From positions 124,001 to 188,000 of the forward strand of contig NZ_CP146243.1 in the NCBI RefSeq assembly GCF_037039395.1: DNA of 64,000 bases, given 5' to 3'. Below are positions 1 through 9,362 of this stretch, one piece after another (positions within the stretch are counted from its first letter, which is position 1; every line of letters begins with the position of its first letter). The position numbers were made by a program, and so were the translations under genes. The notes beneath the pieces were generated by a model, which did not search any database, had not been told where the DNA came from, and was given only the letters and a program-made list of their open reading frames with translations. Source of the DNA: Agrobacterium vitis (GTDB lineage Bacteria; Pseudomonadota; Alphaproteobacteria; Rhizobiales; Rhizobiaceae).

Positions 1-1757
1 TGTAGCTTTCGTAAAGGATGCCGAGCACTACGTAAACGGCAAGCAGCGCTGCACCGATCAGGATCGGCATGGTTGCGATGATGGACTGCGCCGTTCCGGC
101 CGAGCCGGCGAAACTGCCATGGATGGATGTCGGCATGCGGATGTCGCGCACGGCTTGTTCGATGGCAGCGGTGGCATCTGCGAGCTTGGCGCCAGGCGCG
201 AGGTTAAAGGAAATGGTGGTCGCGGCGGCCTGGCCCTGATGGTTGACCTGGACGGGAGTGGTGGCACCCGCCAGCCGCGCGAAGGCGGCCAGCGGGATCA
301 TGGTGCTGGTCGAAGTCGAGACTGCCGCACCACTGGAGGCGCTGCCGCCACTCGAGGTCGCGATCGAATTGGTCGCCTGGTTGCTGGCCGATGAACTCGA
401 AGACGTCGTGGTTGAACTGCTTGTCGACGTGGTCGAGACCAGGGTGGAGGAGGCATTGGTCGAAGACGTGCCGCTCGCCGAATCTCCTGACGTACTCACA
501 TAGATTAAATTGAGCGACTCCGGATCCTCCAGATAGCGCGGTGCCAGCTCCATGATGACCCCGTACTGGTTCTGCGCTTTGTAGATGGTTGAGACCTGCC
601 GTTCGCCAAAGGCGTCATAAAGCGTCGCGTCGATGATGTTGGGCGTCAGGCCGTAGCGCATGGCCGTCGGCCGGTCGATCATGATCTTTGTGTTGAGGCC
701 GCCGGTCTGTTGGTCCGAGGCGACATCGGCCAGCGCCGGGCTTTGCTTCAAGATAGCCGTCAGCTTCTCTCCCCACTTTCGCAATTCAGCCATGTCGTCG
801 GCCTGCAAGGTATATTGGTATTGGGCAAAGCTCATGCGGCCCCCGATGAAGAGATCCTGCGTTGGAAACATCATCAGCTGCGCACCGGGAATAGCGGCGA
901 GTTTTGCGCGCAACCGCGCCATTATCTGCAAGGCTGAGGCGTCGCGCTCCTCAAGCGATTTCAGGGTGACGAACACTTGGCCCTGATTGGTGCTGCCCCC
1001 ACCCGTGAAACCTACCACCGTCTGAACGGCGGGATCGGCCTTAACGATGTCCTGGGCCTGCGCCAGCTTCTTCGTCATGGCCTGAAACGAGATGCTCTCG
1101 TCAGCCATGATACCGCCCATCATCAGACCGCCGTCCTGTTGGGGAAACAGGCTCTTCGGAATGGCGGTGAAGAGAACGACGTTGAGCGCCACTGTGACGA
1201 GAAGCGTGACGAGAACCGGGAAAGGGTAAGCCAGCGCGCGCTGGAGGGACCGGTCGTAGAGGTGTTGCAGCCCATCGACCACGCTGCCGGCCGCACGCGC
1301 CAGGCTTCCGGGGGGATGATGGCCGCCGGAGCGAAGCAGCAGGGCGCACATCATCGGCGTGGTGGTAAGTGCGAGCACGAGCGAGACGCCGATCGCGACC
1401 GAAAGCACAATTGCGAACTCACGGAAGAGCCGCCCGACGAGGTCGCCGAGCAAAACGATGGGTAGGAACACAGCAACGAGCGACACACTCATCGAGACGA
1501 CGGTGAAGCTGACCTCGCGCGCGCCGCGCAGGGTGGCTTCCACACGTGACACGCCCGTCTGCATGTGACGCTCAATGTTCTCCAGAACGACGATTGCGTC
1601 GTCGACGACGAAGCCCGTGGCAATGGTCAGCGCCATCAGCGACAGATTATCGAGGCTTTAGCCGAGGAGTTGCATCGCACCAAAGGTGCCGAGGATCGAG
1701 ACCGGAACGGTGACCGCCGGGACAAGTGTAGCACGCCAGTTGCGCAGGAAGGCAATC
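1..1757 (-). pseudogene. RND (HAE1-type) efflux permease, 5'-truncated with in-frame stop
   Basis: Read leftward, the sequence encodes the middle and following part of an inner-membrane RND drug/proton antiporter and runs off the left edge. Recognisable family text includes [18 protein letters not shown], the GFVVDDAIVVLENIERH segment of TM4 with its paired acidic residues, and LFPQQDGGLMMGG of the periplasmic domain. Two lesions are visible: homology begins only at about 1757, so roughly the first third of a ~1,040-residue protein is absent, and a TAA codon at 1660-1658 replaces the residue after MQLLG, where the family usually has Tyr. A run of about 65 Ser/Thr/Ala-rich residues interrupts the protein at about 300-505. 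No MFP partner is in view. Seen: the lesions; inferred: not functional. Confidence 0.8.
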
Positions 1758-1921
1758 GACATGTCGTTCACCCGCCCGCCTGGGCCAGAAGATCTCTACA
1801 ATTTGCATAGCTGCCATGCACGAAAATCATCTTATTGGCCATCGTCAACTGCAACATAATGCGAGAACAGAAATTTCAGTTTCATAAATTATGTCCCGTT
1901 CTGGGCGTGGTTGTAGCGAGG

Positions 1922-2425
1922 ATGAAGGCCATGATGATAGACGAACATTTCAAGTCCGGCATGCGGCGGCTTGCAAGCGGTGTCTCACTGATCACCACGA
2001 AAGACACCCATGATGCATGGCACGGCATGATCGCGACCTCCGTGACATCCGTCTCTGTCGAGCCGCCCAGCTTGCTGGTATGCATCAACCGGTCCGCCTC
2101 GTGCCATGACCCCCTGATCGAGTCGGGTGTTTTCTGTGTGAGCTTTCTGGGTGAGGACAACGATGCCATTGCCGAAGTCTTTTCATCTTCCAGATTCAAG
2201 GAGCAGAGGTTCCGGGATGGGGACTGGCGCAGGATTTCGACAGGTGCGCCAGCGCTTGCTCGCTCGCTTGCCAGTTTCGACTGCCGGGTAAAACAACAGC
2301 TTCAGGCAGACAGCCATACGATCTTTATCGGATCTGTGGAGGCGATAGAGCTTTGGGACGCACCGCTTTCGCCACTTGTCTACATGAACGGCGGATATGT
2401 CCGTTGCATATCTGCGGGCGTGTGA
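1922..2425 (+). CDS. Short-chain flavin reductase (HpaC/FMN reductase-like)
   Basis: A 167-residue protein of the flavin reductase-like, FMN-binding split-barrel family. Typical text is the N-terminal MRRLASGVSLITT, the central IATSVTSVSVEPPSLLVCIN (flavin-contact region) and the FCVSFLGEDN strand. Such enzymes use NAD(P)H to supply free reduced FMN to flavin-dependent monooxygenases. Two LLM-type monooxygenases lie 4-5 kb downstream on the same strand, so this is their likely reductase partner (inference). The start at 1922 is preferred over an upstream ATG at 1835 because family members begin near this point and a GCGAGG ribosome site lies just before it; ATG 1931 is an alternative. Confidence 0.85.
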   Translation: MKAMMIDEHFKSGMRRLASGVSLITTKDTHDAWHGMIATSVTSVSVEPPSLLVCINRSASCHDPLIESGVFCVSFLGEDNDAIAEVFSSSRFKEQRFRDGDWRRISTGAPALARSLASFDCRVKQQLQADSHTIFIGSVEAIELWDAPLSPLVYMNGGYVRCISAGV

Positions 2426-2577
2426 CATTTCCGAGTCCTGGATATTGAAATTTTACGGCCCGTTGGCTATTGCGCCATATGGGGCGCTAAACGCATGTCT
2501 TTCGGGCCCGCGTTTCAAGGTTGGAAAGGCGTCCAATTTGAGCAGAGCCGGCGAACACGCTGGCCAAGGATGGTCGG

Positions 2578-3282
2578 ATGCCGCGCAAGCAGACCCCCGC
2601 GAGAGCCGGGAAACTTCTCAGAACAGACGCCTATGAGCGCCTCCTCATCGCCATTATCACGGGTGAGATCGAGGCCGGGTCGCGGGTTGACGAAAAGCAG
2701 CTCATGAAGCAGTACGGCCTGGGCCAGGCGGCCGTTCGCGACGCCCTGTTCAGGCTTGATCTTGAGGGGTTGGTCGAGCGCCATCCGCGCATTGGAACAC
2801 GCGTCGCCGAATTGGGCCTGCGTGAATTGCAGGATGTCTACGAGGCCCGGTTGCTGCTTGAAAGCTACGCGGCCGCACTAGGGGCCGTTCGCGGCACGCC
2901 CGAAGACTTTGCCGCCATCCGCGGCGCCTTCGCCCAGCATGCTGACGCCGTCGAGCGCCGCGATATCCACAAGATGGTCGAGATCGACTGGGCGTTTCAT
3001 CGCGCCTTGGCCCGAGCCAGCCAAAATCAACAGATCGAGGTCGCCCTCCGCCGGCTGCACAACAACGCCTGTCGCTTCTGGTGTTTCGGACTGAAACGCG
3101 CGTCCTCCACTGAAATGCACCAGCAGCGCCAATATCATCTCGACATCGTCGACGCGATGGAGGCTCGCGACATGGCAGGCATCGAGGCTGCCATCCGCAA
3201 GGCGAGCGGCTACAGCCCGGACCGCAACTTTCTTGTCGGGGAACCGTCGCTGCCCTTCAGTGTCCATACGTTGATGCCGTGA
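2578..3282 (+). CDS. GntR-family regulator, FadR/FCD subfamily
   Basis: A 234-residue transcription factor. Residues ~15-80 form a winged helix-turn-helix (DEKQLMKQYGLGQAAVRDAL, then GLVERHPRIGTRV). The C-terminal FCD ligand domain shows YEARLLLES, the metal-site motif DWAFHRALA and a later His in QYHLDIVDAMEARD. FCD regulators normally repress a neighbouring catabolic operon until a small carboxylate or related effector binds. It lies between the flavin reductase and the ABC importer on the same strand, so it probably controls this cluster. AAGGATG precedes the ATG. The effector cannot be told from sequence. Confidence 0.88.
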   Translation: MPRKQTPARAGKLLRTDAYERLLIAIITGEIEAGSRVDEKQLMKQYGLGQAAVRDALFRLDLEGLVERHPRIGTRVAELGLRELQDVYEARLLLESYAAALGAVRGTPEDFAAIRGAFAQHADAVERRDIHKMVEIDWAFHRALARASQNQQIEVALRRLHNNACRFWCFGLKRASSTEMHQQRQYHLDIVDAMEARDMAGIEAAIRKASGYSPDRNFLVGEPSLPFSVHTLMP

Positions 3283-3723
3283 CTGCGTCTGGCGTCCGGC
3301 AGCCAGGGTCACGCCAGAGCATATTTTCCAGAAACTGAAATTTCAGATCTATGCGCTGGGCAAATAGGTACTTGGCGCTGAATGCATGACTGCGCCGCGT
3401 TCCGGGCATGGCGGCGCAACATGAAATTGTTCGCGAAATTCCTCCTCGCCAGATGACGATGCGTCGTCCTGAGATTTCAATCCCATGATACACTTGAGGA
3501 ATCTCAATTTTTGATGAGAACACGCGGCTTGCTTCCGGCAAAACCTGGGCGTGAAAACCATCCCTTGGAGCTCCGTTCCTATGCATCCTGCGGTCTCGGA
3601 TTTGATGTTGCGGCGCAACGTCCGATTCTCGCAGCTGCGATTTGCCAAGTTGACAGGCCATGAAACAGCGGACAGTGTTGCCCTCAACGAGGCATAAAAA
3701 TGCACGCCAATAGGGGAACTGAA
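3283..3723. other. 440-bp leader/intergenic region upstream of the ABC importer
   Basis: No convincing gene on either strand; the leftward ORFs here have no family-like text. A perfect 7-bp inverted repeat (CTGGCGT/ACGCCAG, 3289-3317) follows the GntR gene and could end its transcript, but it lacks a T-run. A small inverted repeat TTGAGGAATCTCAA lies near 3492-3505. The size and place suggest that the importer-monooxygenase operon has its own promoter here, probably the GntR target (inference). Confidence 0.35.
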
Positions 3724-4731
3724 ATGTCAAATGTAATCACCCAATTCGCATGCACAGCAATTTTTGGAATTTTAGGGTCCGTCGCTTCGGCTGAAGCGGC
3801 TGACAAGGTCGTCATGGGAACAGGGTGGTTGGCCCAGGCCGAGCATGGCGGCTTCTACCAGGCCTTGGCCGATGGCACTTACGCGAAGTACGGCCTCGAT
3901 GTTTCTATCATGATGGGCGGCCCGCAGACCCCCACCGAGGCGAAGCTGATTGCCGGAAAGATCCAGTTCATGCAGGGCGGGACGCTGGGCGCCTTCGACG
4001 CGGTGGCCAACAACGTGCCGCTGATCACGGTGGCGGCGATTTTCCAGAAGGATCCGCAGGCCATTCTTGCCCATCCTGACCAGGGCATCGAGAAGATCGA
4101 CGATCTTGCCAAGCTCGATACGCTGTTCCTCTCGGGTGCAGGCTACGACACCTATTTCCGCTGGATGAAGTCGGCGAACCCCGCGTTCAAGGACGAGAAG
4201 GTCAAGCCCTACACGTTCAACCCCGCGCCGTTCATTGCCAATGCGAAGTCCGGACAGCAGGCCTACATCACCTCCGAACCCTTTGCGATCAAGAAAATGG
4301 CGGGCTGGGACCCGAAAGCCTTCCTGCTTGCGGACTACGGCTATGCCGCCTATGCGACCACCATCGAGACCCAGAAAGCGCTCTACGAGAAGAACCCGGA
4401 CCTGGTGAAACGCTTTGTCGAGGCCTCCATCTTGGGCTGGTACAATTATCTCTATGGCGACAACAAGGCTGCTAACGATCTGATCAAGAAGGACAATCCG
4501 GAAATGACGGATGAGCAGATCGCCTTCACGATTGCGCAGCTGAAAAAATACGAGATCGTCACCAGCGGCGATGCCGCCGCCGAGGGCATCGGCTGCATGA
4601 CCGACGAACACTACAAGACCTTCTTCGACTCCATGTCCAAGGCCGGTGTGCTCAAGGCGGGCCTGGACTACAAGAAGGCCTATACCAACGAGTTTGTCTG
4701 CAAAGGCCTCGGCAAGGAACTCGCCAAGTAG
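3724..4731 (+). CDS. ABC importer substrate-binding protein, NMT1/SsuA-TauA type
   Basis: A 335-residue periplasmic protein. Residues 1-25 are a classical signal peptide ending SVASAEA before ADKVVMG. The mature protein has the family's opening GWLAQAEHGGFYQALADGTY and the loop GGPQTPTEAKLIAGKIQF; these binding proteins serve importers of sulfonates, pyrimidine precursors, riboflavin or other N-heterocycles. ATG 3724 is preferred to an in-frame ATG at 3700 because AGGGGA lies 7 bases before it and the signal peptide begins there. It is followed by its ATPase and permease. Substrate unknown; the neighbouring monooxygenases suggest an aromatic or cyclic amide compound. Confidence 0.88.
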   Translation: MSNVITQFACTAIFGILGSVASAEAADKVVMGTGWLAQAEHGGFYQALADGTYAKYGLDVSIMMGGPQTPTEAKLIAGKIQFMQGGTLGAFDAVANNVPLITVAAIFQKDPQAILAHPDQGIEKIDDLAKLDTLFLSGAGYDTYFRWMKSANPAFKDEKVKPYTFNPAPFIANAKSGQQAYITSEPFAIKKMAGWDPKAFLLADYGYAAYATTIETQKALYEKNPDLVKRFVEASILGWYNYLYGDNKAANDLIKKDNPEMTDEQIAFTIAQLKKYEIVTSGDAAAEGIGCMTDEHYKTFFDSMSKAGVLKAGLDYKKAYTNEFVCKGLGKELAK

Positions 4732-4842
4732 GGTGAGACTGCCCTTGTCTCGACGAGACCCGCAGCATCTCTCCGTCCGCCCCAGGCCGGAGCCCCTTTC
4801 GGATAGCTCCTGCTATTTCAATCCTGTCTGAACAGAAGATCC

Positions 4843-5658
4843 ATGATGGACGTACGTATGCCAACTCCGCCGACCACTGTCCGTCCGATCGTGACGCTCA
4901 GTGATGTTAGCAAGCGCTTCGCCAATGGGACGCTCGCCTTGTCAGGCATGTCCATGAAGGTCCAGGAGGGGCAATTCATCAGCCTTCTCGGGCCATCGGG
5001 ATGCGGAAAGTCGACCGCGCTTCGGCTCGTCGCCGGCCTCGGCGACCCGACCAGCGGCGAGATCGACTGGCCCCGTTCAAGCTACACCGTAGACGGGCGT
5101 CCGCAACGGGAGACGAGCTTCGTCTTTCAAGAGCCGACGCTCATGCCGTGGGCGACCGTGTTCAACAATGTCTGGCTGCCGCTCCGGCTCGCCGGCCAGT
5201 CGAAGGCGCAGGCGCGGGAAGCCATCATGGATGCGCTTGCCATGGTCGGCCTGGAGAAGTTCGGTCACGCCTATCCCCGCGAACTGTCCGGCGGCATGAA
5301 GATGCGCGTGTCGATCGCCCGGGCGCTGATCACCCGGCCCAAGCTCCTCTTGATGGACGAGCCCTTCGCGGCGCTCGACGAGATCACCCGCCAGAAGCTC
5401 AACGACGACCTTCTGAGACTCTGGAGCGAGCACCGCTGGACGGTTCTCTTCGTCACCCACTCGGTGACAGAGGCTGTCTATCTGTCAGACCGCATTGTCG
5501 TCATGGCCGCGCGGCCCGGCCGCGTCATTGCCGATCTCGATAACCAGCTCTCCTGGCCGCGCGGAGCCGAAACCCGCACGTCCTCGGAATTCGCCGCCGT
5601 CAGCCGCCACATCTCGGCGGTGCTTCATCAAACCATGGGGGAGCATGATCACCTATGA
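4843..5658 (+). CDS. ABC importer ATPase (SsuB/TauB-type)
   Basis: A 271-residue nucleotide-binding subunit. Walker A is GPSGCGKS at residues 50-57, the Q-loop FQEP at ~95, the signature LSGGMKMR at 148-155, Walker B LLLMDEP at 168-174 and the switch His in FVTHS. It energises import of the ligand caught by the upstream binding protein. The stop overlaps the permease start by four bases (ATGA), indicating translational coupling. Length is normal for the nitrate/sulfonate/taurine subfamily. Confidence 0.92.
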   Translation: MMDVRMPTPPTTVRPIVTLSDVSKRFANGTLALSGMSMKVQEGQFISLLGPSGCGKSTALRLVAGLGDPTSGEIDWPRSSYTVDGRPQRETSFVFQEPTLMPWATVFNNVWLPLRLAGQSKAQAREAIMDALAMVGLEKFGHAYPRELSGGMKMRVSIARALITRPKLLLMDEPFAALDEITRQKLNDDLLRLWSEHRWTVLFVTHSVTEAVYLSDRIVVMAARPGRVIADLDNQLSWPRGAETRTSSEFAAVSRHISAVLHQTMGEHDHL

Positions 5659-6527
5659 GCGAGAAACAGATCATGGAAAGCGAAACCGCCAGGACCGCAG
5701 AAATGGCGCCGAAACCCGCGCCTGTAGCTCTTTGGCACCGCTATCGGGCACCACTCGCCCAAGTCGCCATTCCCGCAGGTGCGCTGCTGATCTTTCTGGT
5801 GCTCTGGCAGTGGTATGTGCGCGAGGCGGCCGTCCCGCTCTATATCCTTCCTGCGCCGACGGATGTTGCAGCATCGCTCTATAATGACTGGGGCATTCTT
5901 TCCGCAGCACTCCTCATCACGTTGAAGATCACCTTTTCCGCGCTCGCCGCTGCTCTGGCCGGAGGCGTGCTCTTCGCCATCCTGTTCGCCGAGTCGCGCT
6001 TTCTTGAACTGATTTTCTACCCCTACGCCGTCGTGCTGCAGGTCACGCCGATCGTGGCTGTTGCGCCGCTGATCATCATCTACGTGCAGCAGACCGAGCT
6101 TGTGCTGCTGCTCTGCGCATTCCTCGTCGCCTTCTTCCCGATCCTTTCCAACACGACCCAGGGGTTGAAGAGTGCAGACCACAATCTGCTGAACCTGTTC
6201 GAGATGTATGGGGCCAACCGATGGCAGCGGCTGCGGCTGCTGTTGATCCCCGGCGCACTGCCCTATTTCACGATAGGCTTGCGGATCGGCGGTGGCCTCG
6301 CGCTGATCGGTGCGATTGTAGCCGAGTTCACGGCGGGGGCTGCGGGCGAAAAGGCGGGTCTCGCCTTCCGTATCCTCGAGGCCGGCCGGCGGCTCAATGT
6401 GCCACGGCTCTTCGCCGCCCTGCTTCTCATCACCTTCACCGGCGTCGTGATTTTCGCACTGACCAGCCTCATTTCACATCTCCTCTTGCGCAAATGGCAC
6501 GAGAGCGCGCTGAAGCGCGAGAACTGA
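5655..6527 (+). CDS. ABC importer permease (SsuC/TauC-type)
   Basis: A 290-residue inner-membrane protein with about six hydrophobic spans (first at residues ~35-53). The cytoplasmic EAA-type loop that docks the ATPase is visible as MYGANRWQRLRLLLIPGALPY. It belongs with the two preceding genes as a complete importer. Start is the ATG inside the ATGA overlap with the ATPase gene. The next gene begins 44 bases downstream, so the monooxygenase is probably on the same mRNA. Confidence 0.9.
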   Translation: MSEKQIMESETARTAEMAPKPAPVALWHRYRAPLAQVAIPAGALLIFLVLWQWYVREAAVPLYILPAPTDVAASLYNDWGILSAALLITLKITFSALAAALAGGVLFAILFAESRFLELIFYPYAVVLQVTPIVAVAPLIIIYVQQTELVLLLCAFLVAFFPILSNTTQGLKSADHNLLNLFEMYGANRWQRLRLLLIPGALPYFTIGLRIGGGLALIGAIVAEFTAGAAGEKAGLAFRILEAGRRLNVPRLFAALLLITFTGVVIFALTSLISHLLLRKWHESALKREN

Positions 6528-6571
6528 AACCGATTGTCGAACAACCGTCGTCCGACTGGGGAACAAAAACA

Positions 6572-7648
6572 ATGCGTAAGGTAGAACTCGGAATATTCAT
6601 GCCGGTCGGCAGCAACGGCTTTCTCATGTCGAATGCCGCGCCACGCTATCAGCCCACCTTCGAACTGCATAGCGGCATTGCCCGCATCGCGGAGGACATG
6701 GGGCTGGATTATCTCTTCTCCATGGGAAAGTGGATGGGCTTCCCAGGCGACAGCGGCTTCTGGCAGAACACGATCGAGCCCATGTCGATGGCCTCGGCTG
6801 TTTCGGGCGTCACCAAGTCGATCAAGGTTTATTCGACCATCAATCCGCTGCTGTTCCACCCGGCGGTCGCTGCCAAGATCATCGCGACCATCGACAACAT
6901 CTCCGGCGGGCGCTTCGGCATCAATATCGTGACCGGCAATACGCTGGAAGAGATCGAGCAGATGGGGCTCGTCCCAGAAGGCTATGGCGAGTACCGGTAT
7001 GAATACGCAGACGAATGGATTTCCATCATAAAGTCGCTGTGGAGCCAGCCGACGACTGATTGGGACGGCCGGTTCTTCAAGCTCAAGGGCTGCGTTTCGG
7101 ATCCGAAGCCCTTGTCGAAGCCATTTCCGGCCATCGTGTCTGCCGGCATTTCCGATGAAGGCCTCGCCTTCGGGGCGAAGCATTCGGACTATCAGTTTGT
7201 CGGCGGCGGCGGCGCGGAAGTGGCCAAGGTCAAAACCTACGCCGAGCAAATCGGCCGGACACTCAAGACTTCCGGCAATGTCATGATCGTCGTCGGCGAG
7301 ACCGATGAAGACGCCATGAAGCGCTTCGCGGCTCTGCGCGATGCGCGCGACGAAAAGGCCTTCGATCAACTCATCAACTCCTTCGAACGCGACAACCGCG
7401 AATCCTACGGCAGCCGCACCTCCTATCTGCGCAACCCCGATGTCGTCGGCTTCGGTAACGGCACGCCGATCATCGGATCGCCGGAAACGGTCGCGGCCAA
7501 GATGGCGCAAATGTACCTGGGGGCCGGGCTCGACGCCCTGCAGATGACGTTCATCGACTTCATCGTCGACCTGAAAGGCTTCGGCGAGCAGGTCTATCCG
7601 AAACTCAAGGCCATTCTGGCCACAGAGGCGGTGAAACTCGGTGCGTGA
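6572..7648 (+). CDS. LLM-class flavin monooxygenase, RutA-like
   Basis: A 358-residue luciferase-like (bacterial alkanal monooxygenase fold) enzyme. By eye it most resembles RutA, the FMN-dependent uracil oxygenase: IGVF-like start with PVGSNGFLMS, then SGGRFGINIVTGN, EYADEWISIIKSLW and SAGISDEGLAFGAKHSDY. RutA-type enzymes open pyrimidine rings by an FMN-N5-oxide/peroxide route and need reduced FMN. Start 6572 is chosen because homology begins there; the long upstream reading is a shadow of the permease. Its neighbours (importer, second monooxygenase, amidase-like and amidohydrolase genes) suggest oxidative cleavage of a cyclic amide or N-heterocycle; the substrate is not known. Confidence 0.85.
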   Translation: MRKVELGIFMPVGSNGFLMSNAAPRYQPTFELHSGIARIAEDMGLDYLFSMGKWMGFPGDSGFWQNTIEPMSMASAVSGVTKSIKVYSTINPLLFHPAVAAKIIATIDNISGGRFGINIVTGNTLEEIEQMGLVPEGYGEYRYEYADEWISIIKSLWSQPTTDWDGRFFKLKGCVSDPKPLSKPFPAIVSAGISDEGLAFGAKHSDYQFVGGGGAEVAKVKTYAEQIGRTLKTSGNVMIVVGETDEDAMKRFAALRDARDEKAFDQLINSFERDNRESYGSRTSYLRNPDVVGFGNGTPIIGSPETVAAKMAQMYLGAGLDALQMTFIDFIVDLKGFGEQVYPKLKAILATEAVKLGA

Positions 7649-7690
7649 GCGATCGCGCGCAAGGGGACGGATCATCAAGGGAAATTTCAC

Positions 7691-9028
7691 ATGACGGCGA
7701 AAATGCACATCGGTTACGATCTGTCCTGGACGCATCTGGAGGGGCGCTGGCGCCTGCCAGGCTCCTGGTCTCATGCAACCTATCCGGACTTGCGTATCTT
7801 CAAGGAAGTCGCGGTAATCGCTGAACGCGGTATGCTGGATTTCCTGTTTTTCGGCGACGGCTCCGGTATCCCGAGCACCTGGAAAGGCTCGATCGCGGAT
7901 GCCGTTAGATGGGGCGTCGGCTGGCCGCGCCTCGATATGAGCCCTTTCATCGCGGCGATGAGCCAGGTGACGCAGCATATTGGTTTCGGGCTGACCTACT
8001 CCTCGACCTTCCTGCCGCCCTACTATGTCGCGCGGCTGCTCAATTCGCTGGACCACGTCACCGGCGGTCGCATCGCTTTCAACGTCATTGCGTCATCGCG
8101 GCGCGCCGACGCAGCCAACTATGGTTTTGAGGATCTCATGGACCATGACGACCGCTACGGCCGCATGGAAGAGTTCATGAGCGTCTGCAACCAGCTATGG
8201 GAAAGCGTCGCGCCAGACGCCTTCATCTGGGACCGCGAGACTGGCGTCGTCGCGGACTCTTCGAAGGTCGCTGCTATCAACCACAAGGGCACGTTCTTCT
8301 CGGTCAAGGGGCCGTTGGCCTCGGTTCCCTCGCCGCAGGTGAAGCCGGTCGTGGTGCAGGCGGGCGCCTCGCCGCGCGGCATCCAGGCGTCGGCAACCTT
8401 CGCCGACATGATCTTTGCCGCCAATCACGACATGTCAAAGCGCAAGAAGCATCGCGCCGACCTTGATGCAGCTCTGGCCGCACAGGGACGCGATCCGGCA
8501 AAGGTCGGCATCGTGTGGGACGAAGTGCTGATCGTCGGAGAAACGACAGAAGACGCCAAGCGCCGCCACGCGCATCTCCTCAATGCCGTTCCTTTTGAGG
8601 CTGTGGGCGCGTTCATGTCCCACCAGATCGGCTACGACCTTTCGAAACTTCCCGAGCGCTTCACGACCGCCGAGATCAACGATGTCATCGTGAAATCCAA
8701 TGCCTCGCCGGTCGGCTTCATGAACATGACGCATGAGATCGACCCGAACAAGGAAATCACGCGAGACGAGTTCTACTATCACATCAAGCAGCATACCGGC
8801 TCCTACGACCATGCCGTCGTCGGCTCGGCCGGGGAGATCGCCGACTATCTCGAAGAGATTTTCGTCGAGACGGGGGAGCGCGGCGGCTTCATGATCGCCC
8901 ATCCGCCCGGCGTGCCGCGCGATCTGCTGAACGTCATCGATTTCCTGGTGCCGGAACTGCAGCGCCGCGGCCGCTTCCGCAAGGCCTATGCGGGCTCGAC
9001 GCTGCGCGAAAACCTGATGGACTCATGA
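7691..9028 (+). CDS. FMN-dependent monooxygenase, NtaA/SnaA/DszA family
   Basis: A 445-residue LLM enzyme of the larger NtaA/DszA subgroup. Marks are IGYDLSWTHLEGRWRLPGSW at the N-terminus, TYSSTFLPPYYVARLLNSLD, HVTGGRIAFNVI, and KPVVVQAGASPRGIQASATF. The group includes nitrilotriacetate and dibenzothiophene-sulfone monooxygenases, all of which draw reduced FMN from a separate reductase. AAGGGAAATTTCAC precedes the ATG. A second LLM enzyme beside a RutA-like one suggests two oxidative steps, or two enzymes for related substrates, in one pathway. Confidence 0.87.
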   Translation: MTAKMHIGYDLSWTHLEGRWRLPGSWSHATYPDLRIFKEVAVIAERGMLDFLFFGDGSGIPSTWKGSIADAVRWGVGWPRLDMSPFIAAMSQVTQHIGFGLTYSSTFLPPYYVARLLNSLDHVTGGRIAFNVIASSRRADAANYGFEDLMDHDDRYGRMEEFMSVCNQLWESVAPDAFIWDRETGVVADSSKVAAINHKGTFFSVKGPLASVPSPQVKPVVVQAGASPRGIQASATFADMIFAANHDMSKRKKHRADLDAALAAQGRDPAKVGIVWDEVLIVGETTEDAKRRHAHLLNAVPFEAVGAFMSHQIGYDLSKLPERFTTAEINDVIVKSNASPVGFMNMTHEIDPNKEITRDEFYYHIKQHTGSYDHAVVGSAGEIADYLEEIFVETGERGGFMIAHPPGVPRDLLNVIDFLVPELQRRGRFRKAYAGSTLRENLMDS

Positions 9029-9029
9029 C

Positions 9030-9341
9030 ATGACGATCATCGTCGAGACCACCAACTACTTCGCCAAACCGGGCCTTGCGGAGGCGGTGCTCACCCATCG
9101 TCGCAAGGGTTCGGTGCTACGCATCAGTCTGGGGCTCGCCGCCGGCGAAATCTTCGTGCGACAGGGCGACAAGGGGCCGGACGTGCGCTGGGAGTGCCGG
9201 TTTTCCGACGAGGCGGCCTTAGCTGCCGATCTGGCGGCACGCGACAAGAGCCCGGAATTCGCGCGCCAGCGCGAGGAGATGGGAGTGCTTCTCGAGCGCT
9301 TCGAGCGGCATGTTTTCAAAGCAGATGAACAGGGCGCGTGA
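9030..9341 (+). CDS. Small protein, probable ABM-like dimeric alpha/beta barrel
   Basis: 103 residues, starting one base after the preceding stop codon, so surely co-translated with the monooxygenase. The pattern (TIIVETTNYFAKPGLAEAVL, then WECRFSDEAALAADLAAR, then FERHVF) fits the short antibiotic-biosynthesis-monooxygenase/stress-response barrel fold. Such proteins act as small cofactor-free oxygenases or as accessory proteins. Family assignment is by pattern only; that it is a real gene is well supported by its tight packing. Confidence 0.65.
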   Translation: MTIIVETTNYFAKPGLAEAVLTHRRKGSVLRISLGLAAGEIFVRQGDKGPDVRWECRFSDEAALAADLAARDKSPEFARQREEMGVLLERFERHVFKADEQGA

Positions 9342-9362
9342 AGTTGCCCGGAGGGAATTGCC

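Noticed and set aside
3257..3730. Leftward ORFs in the 440-bp gap before the importer
   Set aside because: Protein text is unlike any family, no ribosome site, and one runs into the binding-protein leader; more likely non-coding.
3772..4611. 279-codon leftward ORF
   Set aside because: Shadow of the NMT1-type binding protein, which has a signal peptide and family text.
6263..8056. 597-codon leftward ORF
   Set aside because: Antisense to the permease and both LLM monooxygenase genes, whose protein families are clear; low-complexity Arg/His/Asp text typical of a GC-rich shadow.
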